Source of the DNA: Sphagnum magellanicum
Lineage: Eukaryota; Streptophyta; Sphagnopsida; Sphagnales; Sphagnaceae
Length of the DNA stretch: 64,000 bases
Direction of reading: 5' to 3'
Assembly (NCBI GenBank): GCA_021904315.1
Contig: CM038914.1
Coordinates: 1,488,001 to 1,552,000 of the forward strand
Of this stretch, positions 12,055 to 22,104 are shown piece after piece. The position numbers were made by a program, and so were the translations under genes. Position 1 is the stretch's first letter. Each line of letters opens with the position of its first letter. Below the pieces are notes generated by a model. That model made no database searches. It was not told where the DNA came from and saw only the letters and a program-made list of their open reading frames with translations.

Positions 12055-12795
12055 ATTATTCTAACGTTTTAAAAAACAAAAAAATTGGAATAATAGGCCA
12101 AAAAACCAAAAAAAAATCTTATTCTTAAAAAAATAGCAAAAAAGGAAATAGAAACTAGAATTCTTCTTCTTGAATTTTAAAAAAAAAGAGAAAAGAGGGA
12201 AAAAATATCCAGAAAAAAAAAGGGAAAAGAAACAAACTTATTCTTTTGGAATCTAAAAACAAGGGAAAAAATGGGGAAAAAATTCAAGAAAAGAATAAGG
12301 AAAAGAAAACAAACTTCTTCTTTTGGAATTTAAAAAATAAAAAAACTGGAAAAAAAAGAAAAAATAAAAAAATAATCTTTGTCTTCTTCTAATTTTTTTT
12401 CTTTTCATTTTTTTTCTTTTGTTTATTTTCATTCCCTTCTCTTTTATTCTTCTTTCTTCTCCTCCTTCTATTTCTTACTTCTTCATTTTGCTTATGTTCT
12501 TATTTCACAAACCAAAAACAAAACAAAACAACAAAGACAATGATGTGATGAAAAAGAAGGAAAATGTTTGAAAAAGGGAAAAAAAAATATAAAGAAAACA
12601 AAATGAAGAAGAAGAAGTTGTTGCAATAATAGAAAATGAAAAAAAAATGATGAAAAAAAAAATGATAAGAAGATAAATCTATAGCAACAATAAAAAAAAA
12701 GAAGAAAAACAAAAGATGGGGGAAAAAAAAAGGGGAATTTTCTTGAAATCTAAAAGAAAGGTGGGCCAATGGGCAAAAAAAAAAAAAAAAAAACC
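12055..12795. repeat. Purine-rich tract with short pyrimidine insert, ending in poly(A)
   Basis: A/G-rich sequence at 12055-12370 and 12530-12795, with a T/C-rich block at 12380-12490 between them. It ends in an A run at about 12775-12793. Two similar AGGGAAAA-containing blocks at about 12185 and 12250 suggest local duplication. Purine tract, pyrimidine tract, purine tract can fold back on itself in part. Confidence 0.65.
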
Positions 12796-13513
12796 CACTT
12801 CAAGGTTTGGTTTGGTTTAGGTTAAGTGATTTGGGTTCATCCCAAAACAACCATCCACAATTAATGCATTGGTGGGTGCTAGGTCACAATAGTTGTGGAA
12901 GTGTTGGTTGTTTTCATGTAAATAAGTACATGGAATGAACCACAATGTGTCCCATGCGTATTCCCATGGTGCAACTATAGCTACCACCTTAATTTGTTCC
13001 CTACTTTAGCTCATGGATAGCACATCCCAATTATTATAAACCATAATGGTTTCAAACCATGAACCCGCATGGAAATTTTCCTTTGTAATGAAAGTTTTGT
13101 TATAGGGTAGTTAGAATAGTCAATATATTTTGGGAATTTGATCAAGCATAATTAATTTTTTTCCAATTCCATCATAATGCCATTAAATCCCCATTGGCCC
13201 ATAGACAAGAGTACAATTCAATGAGAATTTTCCATTGAACATCCATTACAATGGAAATTGATGGTCAAATCCACCCACGATGTTGTTCCATGATTGTGTT
13301 TCCACTCAACAGCTAATTAGTTGGAAGGCTTCAATGGAAATGAACATAGTTTCTAGTAGTGATAGTATGAATATAAATTTGCATAAGCATGTTTACATAG
13401 GAAAAGAAAAATTATTGTGCAATAAAGGGATTGTCATGCCCGTATGCATGGCCTCATACATGATGGCCAGTGACAGGCATGCCAATCATGCCTTTTAGGG
13501 CTAATGTACATTC

Positions 13514-13585
13514 TTAGGGTTTAGGTACGTTCTTAAGTTATTGTACGCTATTAGGTGTTTTAGGGTTATGGCTTGTTTAGGGTTT
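13514..13585 (+). promoter_or_regulatory. Two telobox-like sites upstream of a TATA box
   Basis: TTAGGGTTTA at 13514-13523 and TTAGGGTTT at 13577-13585 match the plant telo-box (AAACCCTAA) in reverse. Telo-boxes are known in promoters of plant translation-related and ribosomal-protein genes. Here they precede a TATA box by 15-85 bp. They do not form a telomere tract. Confidence 0.5.
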
Positions 13586-13599
13586 CAATTTATGGCGAC

Positions 13600-13610
13600 T
13601 ATATAAAAGG
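13600..13610 (+). promoter_or_regulatory. TATA box
   Basis: TATATAAAAGG at 13600-13610 is a strong plant TATA box. Transcription would begin about 30 bp downstream (near 13635), followed by a long leader before the gag-like frame at 15085. Confidence 0.6.
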
Positions 13611-14261
13611 ACAAGCTCTTCCCTTCTCTTGTTAGTTTTTCTAGAATTCTTTTGTCAAGGAGAGTTTCCTCCATAGTTAAATTGGATTTTTAGATGTTCA
13701 TGGCGGCTATTGCATGGCCACTATTTACATATACTACATTTCTTTTCCTTCTTTGCAATTTATTCTAAAAAAACTGCTTTCTGTCATTTAATGTTGAAAG
13801 CAATAGATTTTTCTTGACTTTGAGTTTCTTGGGTTTCTTTTGCTTGCTAGATTTTTGTGTTCTTGAGTTGTTGATACTTCTTTTTGTTTTTCTGCTCTTG
13901 TACTAAAGCTATAACAGGAACAACAACAACCATAACTAGCAGCAGCATAAATGAGGGAAAAAGGACACTGGAAACAAGGTGTGAAGTTCTGAAATCTGGA
14001 TCTTTAGAAGGAAGAAAAAGCGAGTAGCTCCAAAGCTTGTTTTCCTTGTAACGAGTTTGGAGGGTAGCATCTTGGGCTGTGCATTTGTGTGTGTTTTTGA
14101 GCTTTCAGTCATGAAGTGAGTAGCCCTTGTAACAATTCTGGAAAAAAAAAAGGGGAAAAAAAAAAAAAAACATGCAATAGAAGAAAAAAAAAAATTCTCT
14201 TTTGCACGCCATTGACATAGAGCTCGCAGGTGGTTGCGGATGTGAACCGCTTTGTAGTGTA

Positions 14262-14735
14262 GCTAGTGCAGTCCGTCGCAGCCCGTTTTGTTTCGACGTT
14301 CTGTCATAGTGCGTTCCATTTCATCATTCCGTCCCAGTCCGTTCCGATCCTCCATTCCATAGTGCCGTTTGGTTCCACCATTTCATAGTGTCGTTCTGCT
14401 GTGTTGTTTTGTTGTGTCATTTTGCCGCATCATTCCACTGTGTCATTTTATTATTTGGTTTCGTTGTTTTGTCTAACGTTTGTCTAATTTCCATCCAACT
14501 TCCATCCGATGTCCGTCTAACATTTGTCCAACATTCGTCCGACTTCAATCCAACTTCTGTTCAACTTTCGTTCAACTTCTGTCCGACATCCGTTTAATTT
14601 CCATCTAATGTTCATCCGACTTTTGTTTGATTTCTATTTGACTTCCGTCTTACTTTCATCCAACTTTTGATGGACATCCATTCAACTTCTGTCCGATTTC
14701 CATCCAACGTCCATTTGACTTCCGTCGGTTCCGTT
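14262..14735. repeat. Degenerate array of about 11-bp units (TTCCGTCCAAC)
   Basis: From 14473, units like TTCCATCCAAC, TTCTGTCCGAC and ATCCGTTTAAT follow each other every 11 bp for about 25 copies. A weaker GTTCCGTC/CATTCCATAGTG section precedes it from 14262. The unit is pyrimidine-rich on the plus strand. It lies inside the candidate LTR/leader. Confidence 0.75.
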
Positions 14736-14829
14736 CGTTTGGCCTTTTTCATCCATCAACATCCGTCCATTACCGTTCATATCCAATACCGTATTCTTCA
14801 AACCATATCTAATGCTTTGTATTGCTACA

Positions 14830-15084
14830 AAATTTTGGGGCATGGGACAACATGATTTTCTTGAATGATGAGGGCACTACCGTTTAGCTAAAGCTAAGGT
14901 ATCAACTACAAAGTAACACACAATCATTTGAACCGATTTCTTTGAGCTCATGATTTTACGACAACACCATGAAGTGTCTACAATGCCACCGTCATCCAAT
15001 ACAACTCTTACCAAGAATTTAGGTTCAAGTTACATTACATCAATGGTACATCAAAATCCATTTAGAAGGGTTAATTAGTGAAAT
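14830..15084. other. Leader between candidate LTR and gag relic
   Basis: AT-rich sequence with stop codons in all frames that I checked by eye. It could hold the primer binding site. Nothing else is recognised. Confidence 0.4.
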
Positions 15085-16020
15085 ATGCCTGTTGTTGCAC
15101 CAACTTTCACACCATCATCGTATATTATGCTGCAAGTCGTGACCTCTACACCTATATACACCATGGAGGTCAGTAATTCTTCTAAGAAAATTGAAAAGTT
15201 TAGCGAAAGGCCGGGTACCATTTCTTTGAAGGAATTCAAAATAACTTTTTCAACTGTGGTTTGTGAATTGGAGTTCAAGTATGGCATTAATTACACCAAG
15301 GTGTTTACATTGAAACAATTGCCCCGTTATGTGCACTATGAGGCATTGGATGTTTACGAACAACATTCTACGAGGATTTTGAGCATCACCTAAATCCCCA
15401 ATCTAGTTTATGCCATAGCCATTACCACCGCCCCTCAAGTTACATTGCAAACTTCCATTACACATCATGGGACTATGCCCAATAATCTAAATCCGGTACC
15501 TACTTTAGTAAACCTTTCTTTTCAACAATTCATTGTTGCTACCATAAACATTCCTCCCACCATTGATGCACCAGCTTTTGCTGATCTAGTGGGGGAATTC
15601 TTTTGAATTTTTGAGCTAAAATTTCCAATTAAGAGTTTTAAAAAAATTATGCAACTCACCACCTTCTCTCCACAGAAAGACAAAACCCTCAACAAGAGGC
15701 TTTTTAAGCTTAAAGAGGATATTCAGAACATCACAAACCTAGAAGCTGCCCATTGGTATCTTCGTTCATTGGAAGGTACTTCGACACTCCATGCGCATGT
15801 TTTACAACAATTTTTTACAGAATTTTGTAGGCATAAAAAAGACCACTCTGTAATTTTTTACAAAATATGTGCGTACATTTGACCTAGAAGCTGCCCATTG
15901 GTATCTTCGTTCGTTGGAAGGTACTCTGACACTCCATGCATAGGTTTTACAACAGGTTTTTACAGAATTTTGTAGGCATCAAAAAGACCACTCTATAATT
16001 TTTTTGCAAAATATGTGCGT
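15085..16020 (+). pseudogene. Broken gag-like gene of an LTR retrotransposon
   Basis: An open stretch at 15085-15393 starts MPVVAPTFTP and contains a capsid-like segment with a FSERPGTISLKEF word near residue 40, the kind of sequence seen before the gag capsid helices. After stops, a second open stretch at 15649-15882 carries LTTFSPQKDKTLNKRLFKLK and LEAAHWYLRSLEG, which fit the C-terminal half of a gag capsid domain. The two pieces are in different frames and are followed by a duplicated copy of the last part. No protease or reverse transcriptase follows, so the element was truncated before 16.03 kb. It is a retroelement relic rather than a host gene. Confidence 0.6.
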
Positions 16021-16027
16021 ACATCTT
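15738..16027. repeat. Two tandem copies of a 145-bp unit inside the gag relic
   Basis: The unit starts CCTAGAAGCTGCCCATTGG at 15738 and again at 15883, and each copy ends near ATATGTGCGTACAT. The copies differ at several positions and by small indels. The duplication lies wholly inside the gag-like frame and follows its inactivation or caused it. Confidence 0.9.
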
Positions 16028-16764
16028 TTTTTGGTTGATTAATTTCTACCTTTGACTAGTTTTAGTCTTTTTGTTTAGTAAAGTTTGCTATGGATTTACA
16101 CCCTTACGACACTGTACGTCACGACACTACATATAATGCCTAATAATTATTTTATACATATTTCTTCTTGATGTCGAAGGTCCTAGCCATGGATTTTTTT
16201 GGTTTTTACTTACTCCAGAATAGTCTTTGCATTATCAAAGTATGTCAAGGTGGCCCCTTGTGTCTTTCTATAATCATCATGTCTACACAAGTACATGCAA
16301 CGAGGCTAAGAGGAAATAAAAAAGAAGTGGTGATCAAGGTGTTGAAGCTAGGAGTGTAGGACATTGTAACTATTGATTTCAATTTGCTCTGTCACAATTC
16401 AAATTTTTGAGTTTTTGAATATAGAGTTGAATCGCACATCTTTAGTTTGCAAATTTCGTAAATGTTTTTTTGTTGTTGTTATTATGTCAAATTTTTGTAT
16501 ATAATATATTGTGCTAACACTTCTAAATGCACAATATTTATGTTTTGTTCATAAGCTTCGTGTGAAATTTAGGTTAGGTTGTGAAGCAAATGATGTTAGT
16601 GAAATAAACCGTGTTTAGGATTTTTTTTTCCTAAAACATTTCCTCAATTGGGTCTACTTCCAATTCTCAAAATTTTGATAGGATAAGGAAGGAATTAGGG
16701 AATTTAATGTCACTTAGGTTACATCTCACATTGTGGTTATGGATTGCACCTCACCCCTCACCTC
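16028..16764. other. Spacer after gag relic, nothing recognised
   Basis: Moderately AT-rich sequence with no credible frame longer than about 60 codons and no terminal repeats. It may contain the remaining 3' part of the truncated retroelement. Confidence 0.4.
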
Positions 16765-16984
16765 CACTACTAGAAAACATGGTATTTTTCAACTAGCAAA
16801 TCTAGTAAAAAAATACCCAATTTGAACATGCATCAAAAAGACCACTCTGTCATTTCGGACAAGTCGATTTTGACATGTCCATTGTCACTAAGGTGATTTT
16901 TTTGATTAACAAAGTATGGACCATTTGACTAGTCAAATTTATGCCCATATGAACAAAAATTGTGGCAAGTAGGTAAGTAGGCAA

Positions 16985-17110
16985 ATTGTAAAAAGGTAAG
17001 TAAGTTGGTAGGTAGATTATAAAAAGATAGGTAGGTAGGTGGTAGCCTACCCTATCCTACTTGACCTACCTTAACCTAACCTGGTATATCCTACTTACCT
17101 TACCTTACCT
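16985..17110. repeat. Short inverted GGTA / TACC arrays
   Basis: GGTAAGTAGG-type units (16970-17042) are followed at once by their complement TACCTTACC/CCTACC (17043-17115). The pair could fold as a hairpin. It precedes the longer GGTA array. Confidence 0.6.
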
Positions 17111-17145
17111 ACCTTAGCCCTTTAAGCATGTACATAGGTTAAAAT

Positions 17146-17214
17146 GTTAGGAATTGAACCCGTGACCTCCCTAATGATAAACCAAATTCTTGACCAATGG
17201 ACCACACCATCAAA
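17146..17214 (-). other. tRNA-like stretch with A-box and B-box words (reverse strand)
   Basis: On the reverse strand TGGTCCATTGGTCAAG (17193-17208) resembles an A box, and GGTCACGGGTTCAATTCC (17150-17167) contains a near-perfect B box, GGGTTCAATTCC. The spacing of about 35 bp between them is tRNA-like. This is the best tRNA-like match in the window. Acceptor pairing is not convincing by eye, so it is probably a tRNA-derived fragment rather than a gene. Confidence 0.55.
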
Positions 17215-17283
17215 ATGTGTTCAACTCTTGTCAATTTTTTTATTTCATATGTTTATTTTGACATTTTGCTACAAGACTATGAG

Positions 17284-17905
17284 GTATGAAGGTAGGTAGG
17301 TTATAAGAAATAGGTGGGTGGGTGGGTAGGTAGGTAGGTAGGTATGTAAGTAAGTAGATATGTAGGTAGGTCATAGGTGGGTGGATAGATAGGTAAGTAG
17401 TACATCTAAGTAAGTAGGTAGTTAATATGTAGGTAGGTTATAGGTGGGTGGATAGGTAAATAGATAATACATTTAGGTAGGTGGGTGGGTGGGTGGGTAA
17501 GTAGTTAGGTAGTTAATACATAAATAGGTTATAGGTGAGTGGATAGGCATGTAAGTAGGTAGGTAGGTAAGTAATATGTAGGTAGGTGGGGGGGTGCGTG
17601 GGTAGGTAGGTATTACATCTAGGTAGGTGGGTGGGTTGGTAAGTAGATAGTACATTTAGGTGGGTGGGTGGGTAGGTGGGTAAGTAGTTAGGTAGTTAAT
17701 ACGTAAATAAGTTATAGGTGGGTGGATAGGCATGTAAGTAGGTAGATAGGTACATCTAGGTAGGTAGATAGGTAGTATGTAGGTAGATGAACGGGTGGGT
17801 GGGTGGGTAGGTAAATATTACATCTAGGTAGGTGGATGGGTAGGTAGGTAGGTAGGTAGGTTGTAAGATTATAAGTGGGAGGTAGGAGGTAGGTATGTAT
17901 TAGGC
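17284..17905. repeat. GGTA / GGTGG microsatellite-like array
   Basis: About 620 bp of GGTAGGTAGGTGGGTGGG-like sequence. A longer approximate period of about 180 bp is visible: the phrase TTATAGGTGGGTGGATAGG and close variants recur four times between 17370 and 17730. It is internal to the 1416-bp element. The reverse-strand open frame here (Tyr/Pro/Thr-rich) is a by-product. Confidence 0.85.
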
Positions 17906-18772
17906 ATAAGATGTCCCATTTAACTAGAAAACATTGGTCATTTTGACTAATGATGTATATTATTTATGTTCAATTTGACTAAATGTCCCATTTGATTAAA
18001 ACCCATTGGCCATTTTGGTCTAATTTGATTAAATATGTTGGTTAAATAAGTCACTTTAGTCAACTTGATTGGTCAAAAAATACATGTTTTGGGCCTTTAG
18101 TGAAAATGGACATGTCCATTAATAAAAAAAGACTAGTTAGTCAACTTGAACCATTTGAAAAACCATGTTTTGTAGTAGTTCTCATTTCATTGTTTACATT
18201 TTGTTATGCGTTACATGTCAAAAAAATAAAAATAAAAATTAATGTGTGGATTTGAAAGACAAATAATTCAATATTTAGGTGTTAGAGGATATGAATGACA
18301 AAACCTTATAATTTGTTGCATGTAGGTATTTATTTTAAGCTATTATATTTTAAGCCATAATTGGTTATTCCATCCTTGTCTATTTTAAACTATTATATTA
18401 TAAGATATTCTTGGTTATTATAAATTATTCCACATTATGTTATTTTTGGCTATTCTATCTTAGGATTTTTTAAATTATTTTATGTTATTTTCAATTACCC
18501 TAAATTATTTTATGTTATTGTACCACTTGCTATTTTTGGTTATTTTAAATTATTCCACCTTAAATTACTCTAGGCCAATTCATTCTAGGCTATTTCACTT
18601 TAAGTTATTTTAAGTTAAATCACCTTAGGTTATTATTGGTTATTCTAAATTATTCCACCATATTATGTTTTAAGTTATTTTACATTAAGTTATTTTTATT
18701 TTTTTCATTCTAAATTATTATAAGCTATTATTGGTTATTCCACTTACATTATTTTAGGTTATTATTGATTAA

Positions 18773-19519
18773 AGTGTGATCACAATCTAAGGAACAAAAA
18801 ACCATGTCAAACGACCAAAAAATTATCAATTTTGTTAAACATATTTATGTAATGCCATTTAATGTCATTTTGATTAGAAAAATTTGTGCTAAATGATTGA
18901 TATGAATGTTGAAGAATTTTTTTAAATCATTTAATTTAATAAATTGAATTTTGGTTTTAGTTTAAGGCTTTGAGCTTTAACACCAAAATATCAATTTTAT
19001 AGAGCACTAGGCTAAAGACTTTTTCAATATAAAGAATTTGATGGGAAAATAATTGAAATGATGATAACCTACCATCCACACATGAAAAACATTCATAATC
19101 TATAAATTGTGGTATTTGATATTTTTAAAAATTCAAAATGTTCAAATTTGAAAAGTCATTTGTTAAATGTAGATGGTCAAAATGTGTATGACATATGAAC
19201 AAAGTTGTGGCTTATGATACAAAAAACTAAAGTTTGAAATAATTATCATATTTTAGCATGATTTGAAATTATGATCATTTTTCAAAATGGAATGTAGGAT
19301 CTTGCAAATTTTATACACTTTTACATAATTCACTTTTATTCAAAAACATTTAACACAAATCATGTAATTTATTAGGGGAATTATAAATATTCTCAAAAAT
19401 TTGTTGCCGAAAACATCTTTCAAAAAATCCTTTCTATGAAAAAATCAAAATGTCCCCAAAAGGCCCATTTGTGGTTGAGTCCTTTGTCACCATTGGCTCA
19501 TTTGATTGTGATTGTACCC
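18773..19519. mobile_element. MITE, second copy of the GGGTAAAAACA family (747 bp)
   Basis: The right end read in reverse is GGGTACAATCACAATCAAAT. The left end AGTGTGATCACAATCTAAGG is a worn version. These match the termini at 6183 and 6806. It interrupts the TTATTTTAGG arm of the foldback element: the arm vocabulary stops at 18772 and resumes at 19520. Confidence 0.6.
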
Positions 19520-19699
19520 ATTATTATAGGTTATTCCACATAAATCTAGTATAAGGTATTTTACCCTAAACTATTATCAACTATTCTAAGTTATTTTAAA
19601 TTATTTTGCCCCAAGTTATTAACAATTTTAGATGATTTTCAATGATTCTAAATCATTTTCAATTACTCTATGTTATTATGTCATAGACTATTTAAAAGT

Positions 19700-20345
19700 G
19701 GGTCAAAGCATGATTGGGGTACCCCCTTAGGAACATTAAGGACTCATTCCTAAGGATTCAAATTCACCTTTTTCTTCACTTTTCTTATGATCTGTCTTAG
19801 ATTTCTCCTTTTTTCCCCATGTCAAATGAAATAATTTTGTTCCAAATTTTATATAGGCATCTAGAATATCTATTTTTCACTTATGAAAGTAAGAATAATA
19901 AAATTTATCTAATGTGGGCCATGTACTATTAATGGCCCAAAATTCCCAGAAATTTCATTTTTGAAACTTTTTACATTCCAATAAGGCACTTGTTTTTGTC
20001 ACACTTATACATTGTATGTACATTAATACCTAAGGTGTTTGTGCTAAGAATCTTGGGCCAAAAAAAATTTGTTTAAACATTCCTTATGAATCCTTGAACT
20101 TTTTTTTTCTCTAAAAACAAAGTCTTGGATTTTTTTCCAAAACTTTGGAAGAATCCTGACACTTGTTCAAATTTAACATGTTATGCATAAAATAGTACCT
20201 TAGGAATGTATTTATCCATGAAGTAAATCAAACTTTCAATATGAATGTGTCATTAAATTATAACATGCTTTAAATGAGGGTGTCCACTAGATACAAAAGG
20301 AAATAGGAAGTGATCCTTTTTGGTACCCTAACCATACTTTGACTC
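19700..20345. mobile_element. MITE with GGGTCAAAGCATG termini (646 bp)
   Basis: Left end GGGTCAAAGCATGATTGGGG and the right end in reverse GAGTCAAAGTATGGTTAGGG continue to a shared GGTACC. AAGT lies on both sides (19696-19699 and 20346-20349), a possible 4-bp duplication. It is AT-rich and non-coding. It lies at the turn between the two arms of the foldback element. Confidence 0.7.
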
Positions 20346-21426
20346 AAGTATTTTACCTTAGGTTGTTATAAACTATGTAACCATAGACTAAGGTACCTAT
20401 AACCTAAGGTATAATATATTATAATAATCTAAAATTACCTAAACTAACCTAAAGTATAACCTTGAATAGCTCAAGGTATAACCTAAAATAGCCTAAGGTA
20501 AAATAACTAACAATAACCTATCATGTAATAACGTACAAGTGGTGGAATAATAATTTAAAATAACCAAAAATAACCTAGGGTAGAATAACTTAAAATAACC
20601 TAGGACGAAATATTCTATAATAACCGCAAATAACTTAAATTAGAATAACTTAAAATAATTAAAATGGAATAACTTAAAATAGTTGAGAATACCCAAAGGT
20701 AGAATAACTTAGAATAGATAAAGGTGGAATAATTGTAAATAACCAAATATAACTTATAATAACTAGAAATAGCATAGGGTAGAATAATTCAAAATAACCT
20801 AGAATATAATAGCCTAAAATAATTTAAAGTGGAATAACTTAAAATAATTAAAAACAACCAAAAATAATTTAAGGTGAAATGGCTTATACAAGCCTAAATT
20901 AGAAATGCCTATAATAGCCCAAGGTGGGATAACTTGAAATAACCTACCTACTTGGAATAACCTATAATAGCCATGGATAGTTTATAATAGTTAGAAATAA
21001 TTTAGGGTGAATTAACCTATAATAGCTAAAAATAACCTAATTACATGGAATAACTTAAGATAACCAATAATAACCTAGGTTACAATAACCTATATTGGCC
21101 TAGGGTGGAATAATGGAAAATAACCATGAATATTCTAAGGTCAAATAGTTGATAATAACCTATGGTGGAATAATTGAAAATAACCCAAGGAATAATCTAG
21201 GGTATTTAAAATAACATCAACAAAAATTTATTCATTATATTGAATTACTTCAATTGGTAGTGAGTTATGTCAATTAATAATGAAACATGATGAATCTTAC
21301 ATAATGATATACAATGACATAATTTTAAGCAAGGTGAAATGGGTAGGATGAAATGAACATATTTCACTTCAAAAATTCCATAATAATTTAAGCTAGTGAA
21401 CTACACCCCACTTTCGTATTAGTGTA

Positions 21427-21490
21427 GTACATTAATGTGTCCCAATTCATTATGTATTTCATTAGATTTTGAATGAACTTGAACAAATTT
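21427..21490. mobile_element. End of another CACTA-type element, head-to-head with the previous one
   Basis: Directly after ...GTATTAGTG (end at 21426) the sequence TAGTACATTAATGTGTCCC begins. It matches the reverse strand of the right end of the 154-bp MITE at 61147-61300 (CAACAAAATGTGTCCC), followed by the shared CATTAGATTTTGA. Only the first part is recognisable before the next MITE. Confidence 0.45.
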
Positions 21491-22104
21491 ACCATGGGGT
21501 GAATGCATGGTAAAGTAGATAGAAAAAATGTTGCGCCCAAAATGCAATTTGAAAATGACATTATTTATAATATAAACACATGAAAGTAGATTAAAAGCTT
21601 GTGAAAGTAGAAATATGAAAAACTTGGCCCTCCATTTAATTTATAGTAAGTTGAATACAAAATTTGAAAAAATTTGGTATCATAAATTAGGTGAAAAGAA
21701 AATTTGAACCTAATGGGGTCAATTTGGTGTTCAAACCTATTTTTACACTAGAAGTTTTATGTATTATGATTATAACATGCATAATTTGATAGTACAGAAG
21801 TATTTTTTAAAGCTCCATTAACTTGAAAATGGAAAAAGTTCAATATTTCATCTAATTGCAACCCATTTTGTAAGATGGGAAACTTCCTGCAAATAGATGC
21901 AATTTTTGTAAAATCTACTTAAATCTACATGAAGATGTTCATTTTTCAAAATTATAGTATTAAAGTGAAAGACTATCTTCATATTAATCATTGAATAAAA
22001 GAATTTTTCTACTTTCAATGCATCAAAAATCTTTTGTGTCTACTTGTAATTTCTTGTGACAAGGTACAAAGGCTATCTACTTGACCATGCTTTCACCCCA
22101 TGGT
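21491..22104 (+). mobile_element. MITE, AAGTAGAT family, copy A (614 bp)
   Basis: The termini ACCATGGGGTGAATGCATGG and, in reverse, ACCATGGGGTGAAAGCATGG continue to AAGTAGATAG on both sides, about 33 bp of TIR. Interior phrases GTAGAAATATGAAA, GTTGAATACAAAATTTGAA and TATTATGATTATAACAT are shared with copies at 44104 and, in reverse, 56452. No protein is encoded. Confidence 0.8.

Larger units (their letters stand above)
7040..13361. mobile_element. Probable large non-autonomous CACTA-type element, about 6.3 kb
   Basis: The last ~165 bp (13195-13361), read on the reverse strand, begin CACTACTAGAAACTATG and align with 7040-7190, which begins with a worn TTCTATTGAAAACTATGTCC. Shared landmarks in both are a CCTTCCA word, GAATGGAAACAC, GGGTGGAT, CAATTTCCATT and ATGGATGTT. 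The same series occurs in the 968-bp element at 2858. The right flank is ATA, but no matching left triplet is seen. The interior holds a tRNA-like stretch, a TA microsatellite, a 22-bp degenerate array and purine/pyrimidine tracts, and no transposase frame. Alternatively these are ends of two different insertions. Confidence 0.5.
13432..14829 (+). mobile_element. Candidate LTR of a truncated retrotransposon
   Basis: The segment begins TGTCATGCCCG and can end at ...GTATTGCTACA (TG...CA, as LTRs do). It is richer in G+C than its surroundings, has two telobox words and a TATA box in the right order, and lies directly upstream of a gag-like coding relic. A TGGGGCATGGG word at 14836 could be a primer binding site but is not identified with a tRNA. 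No second copy exists in the window, so LTR identity is inferred from position and ends only. A promoter plus 5' untranslated region of a retroelement is the alternative. Confidence 0.42.
16765..18180. mobile_element. CACTA-type non-autonomous element, 1416 bp, target duplication CTC
   Basis: The left end CACTACTAGAAAACATGG and the right end read in reverse, AACTACTACAAAACATGG, form a TIR. The triplet CTC flanks both sides (16762-16764 and 18181-18183). Subterminal words about TTGACTA, TTGATTA and CCATTGG(T)CATTTT occur at both ends and again beyond 57537, marking a second member of the family. The interior is dominated by a GGTA/GGTG array and includes a reverse-strand tRNA-like stretch. No transposase is encoded. 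A 19-bp word near 16834 is shared with the gag relic upstream. Confidence 0.85.
18300..21426. mobile_element. Foldback TIR element with AATAACC arms and two nested MITEs
   Basis: One end is at 21426, where the reverse strand starts CACTAATACGAAAGTGGGG and continues GTGTAGTTCACTAG, matching the end of the element at 45300. Next to it on the reverse strand is the same GTGAAAT/CATTATGTAA region, then a T-rich arm (plus-strand AATAACCTAAAATAACC, 20350-21220), then the complementary arm (TTATTTTAGGTTATT, 18320-18770 and 19520-19690). Two MITEs at 18773-19519 and 19700-20345 were inserted into it. The left boundary is not seen. No protein is encoded. Confidence 0.6.

Noticed and set aside
12500-12769. 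Reverse-strand 89-codon frame
   Set aside because: Phe-rich product of a purine tract; no codon or family signal.
13500-13585. TTAGGG and TTTAGGG words suggesting an interstitial telomere
   Set aside because: Only a few isolated copies without tandem arrangement; they fit promoter telo-boxes better.
17146-17214. Functional tRNA gene
   Set aside because: A- and B-box words are present, but acceptor and anticodon stems do not pair convincingly by eye.
17284-17905. Reverse-strand protein of Tyr/Pro/Thr repeats (17473-17655)
   Set aside because: It is only the translation of the GGTA/GGTG array.
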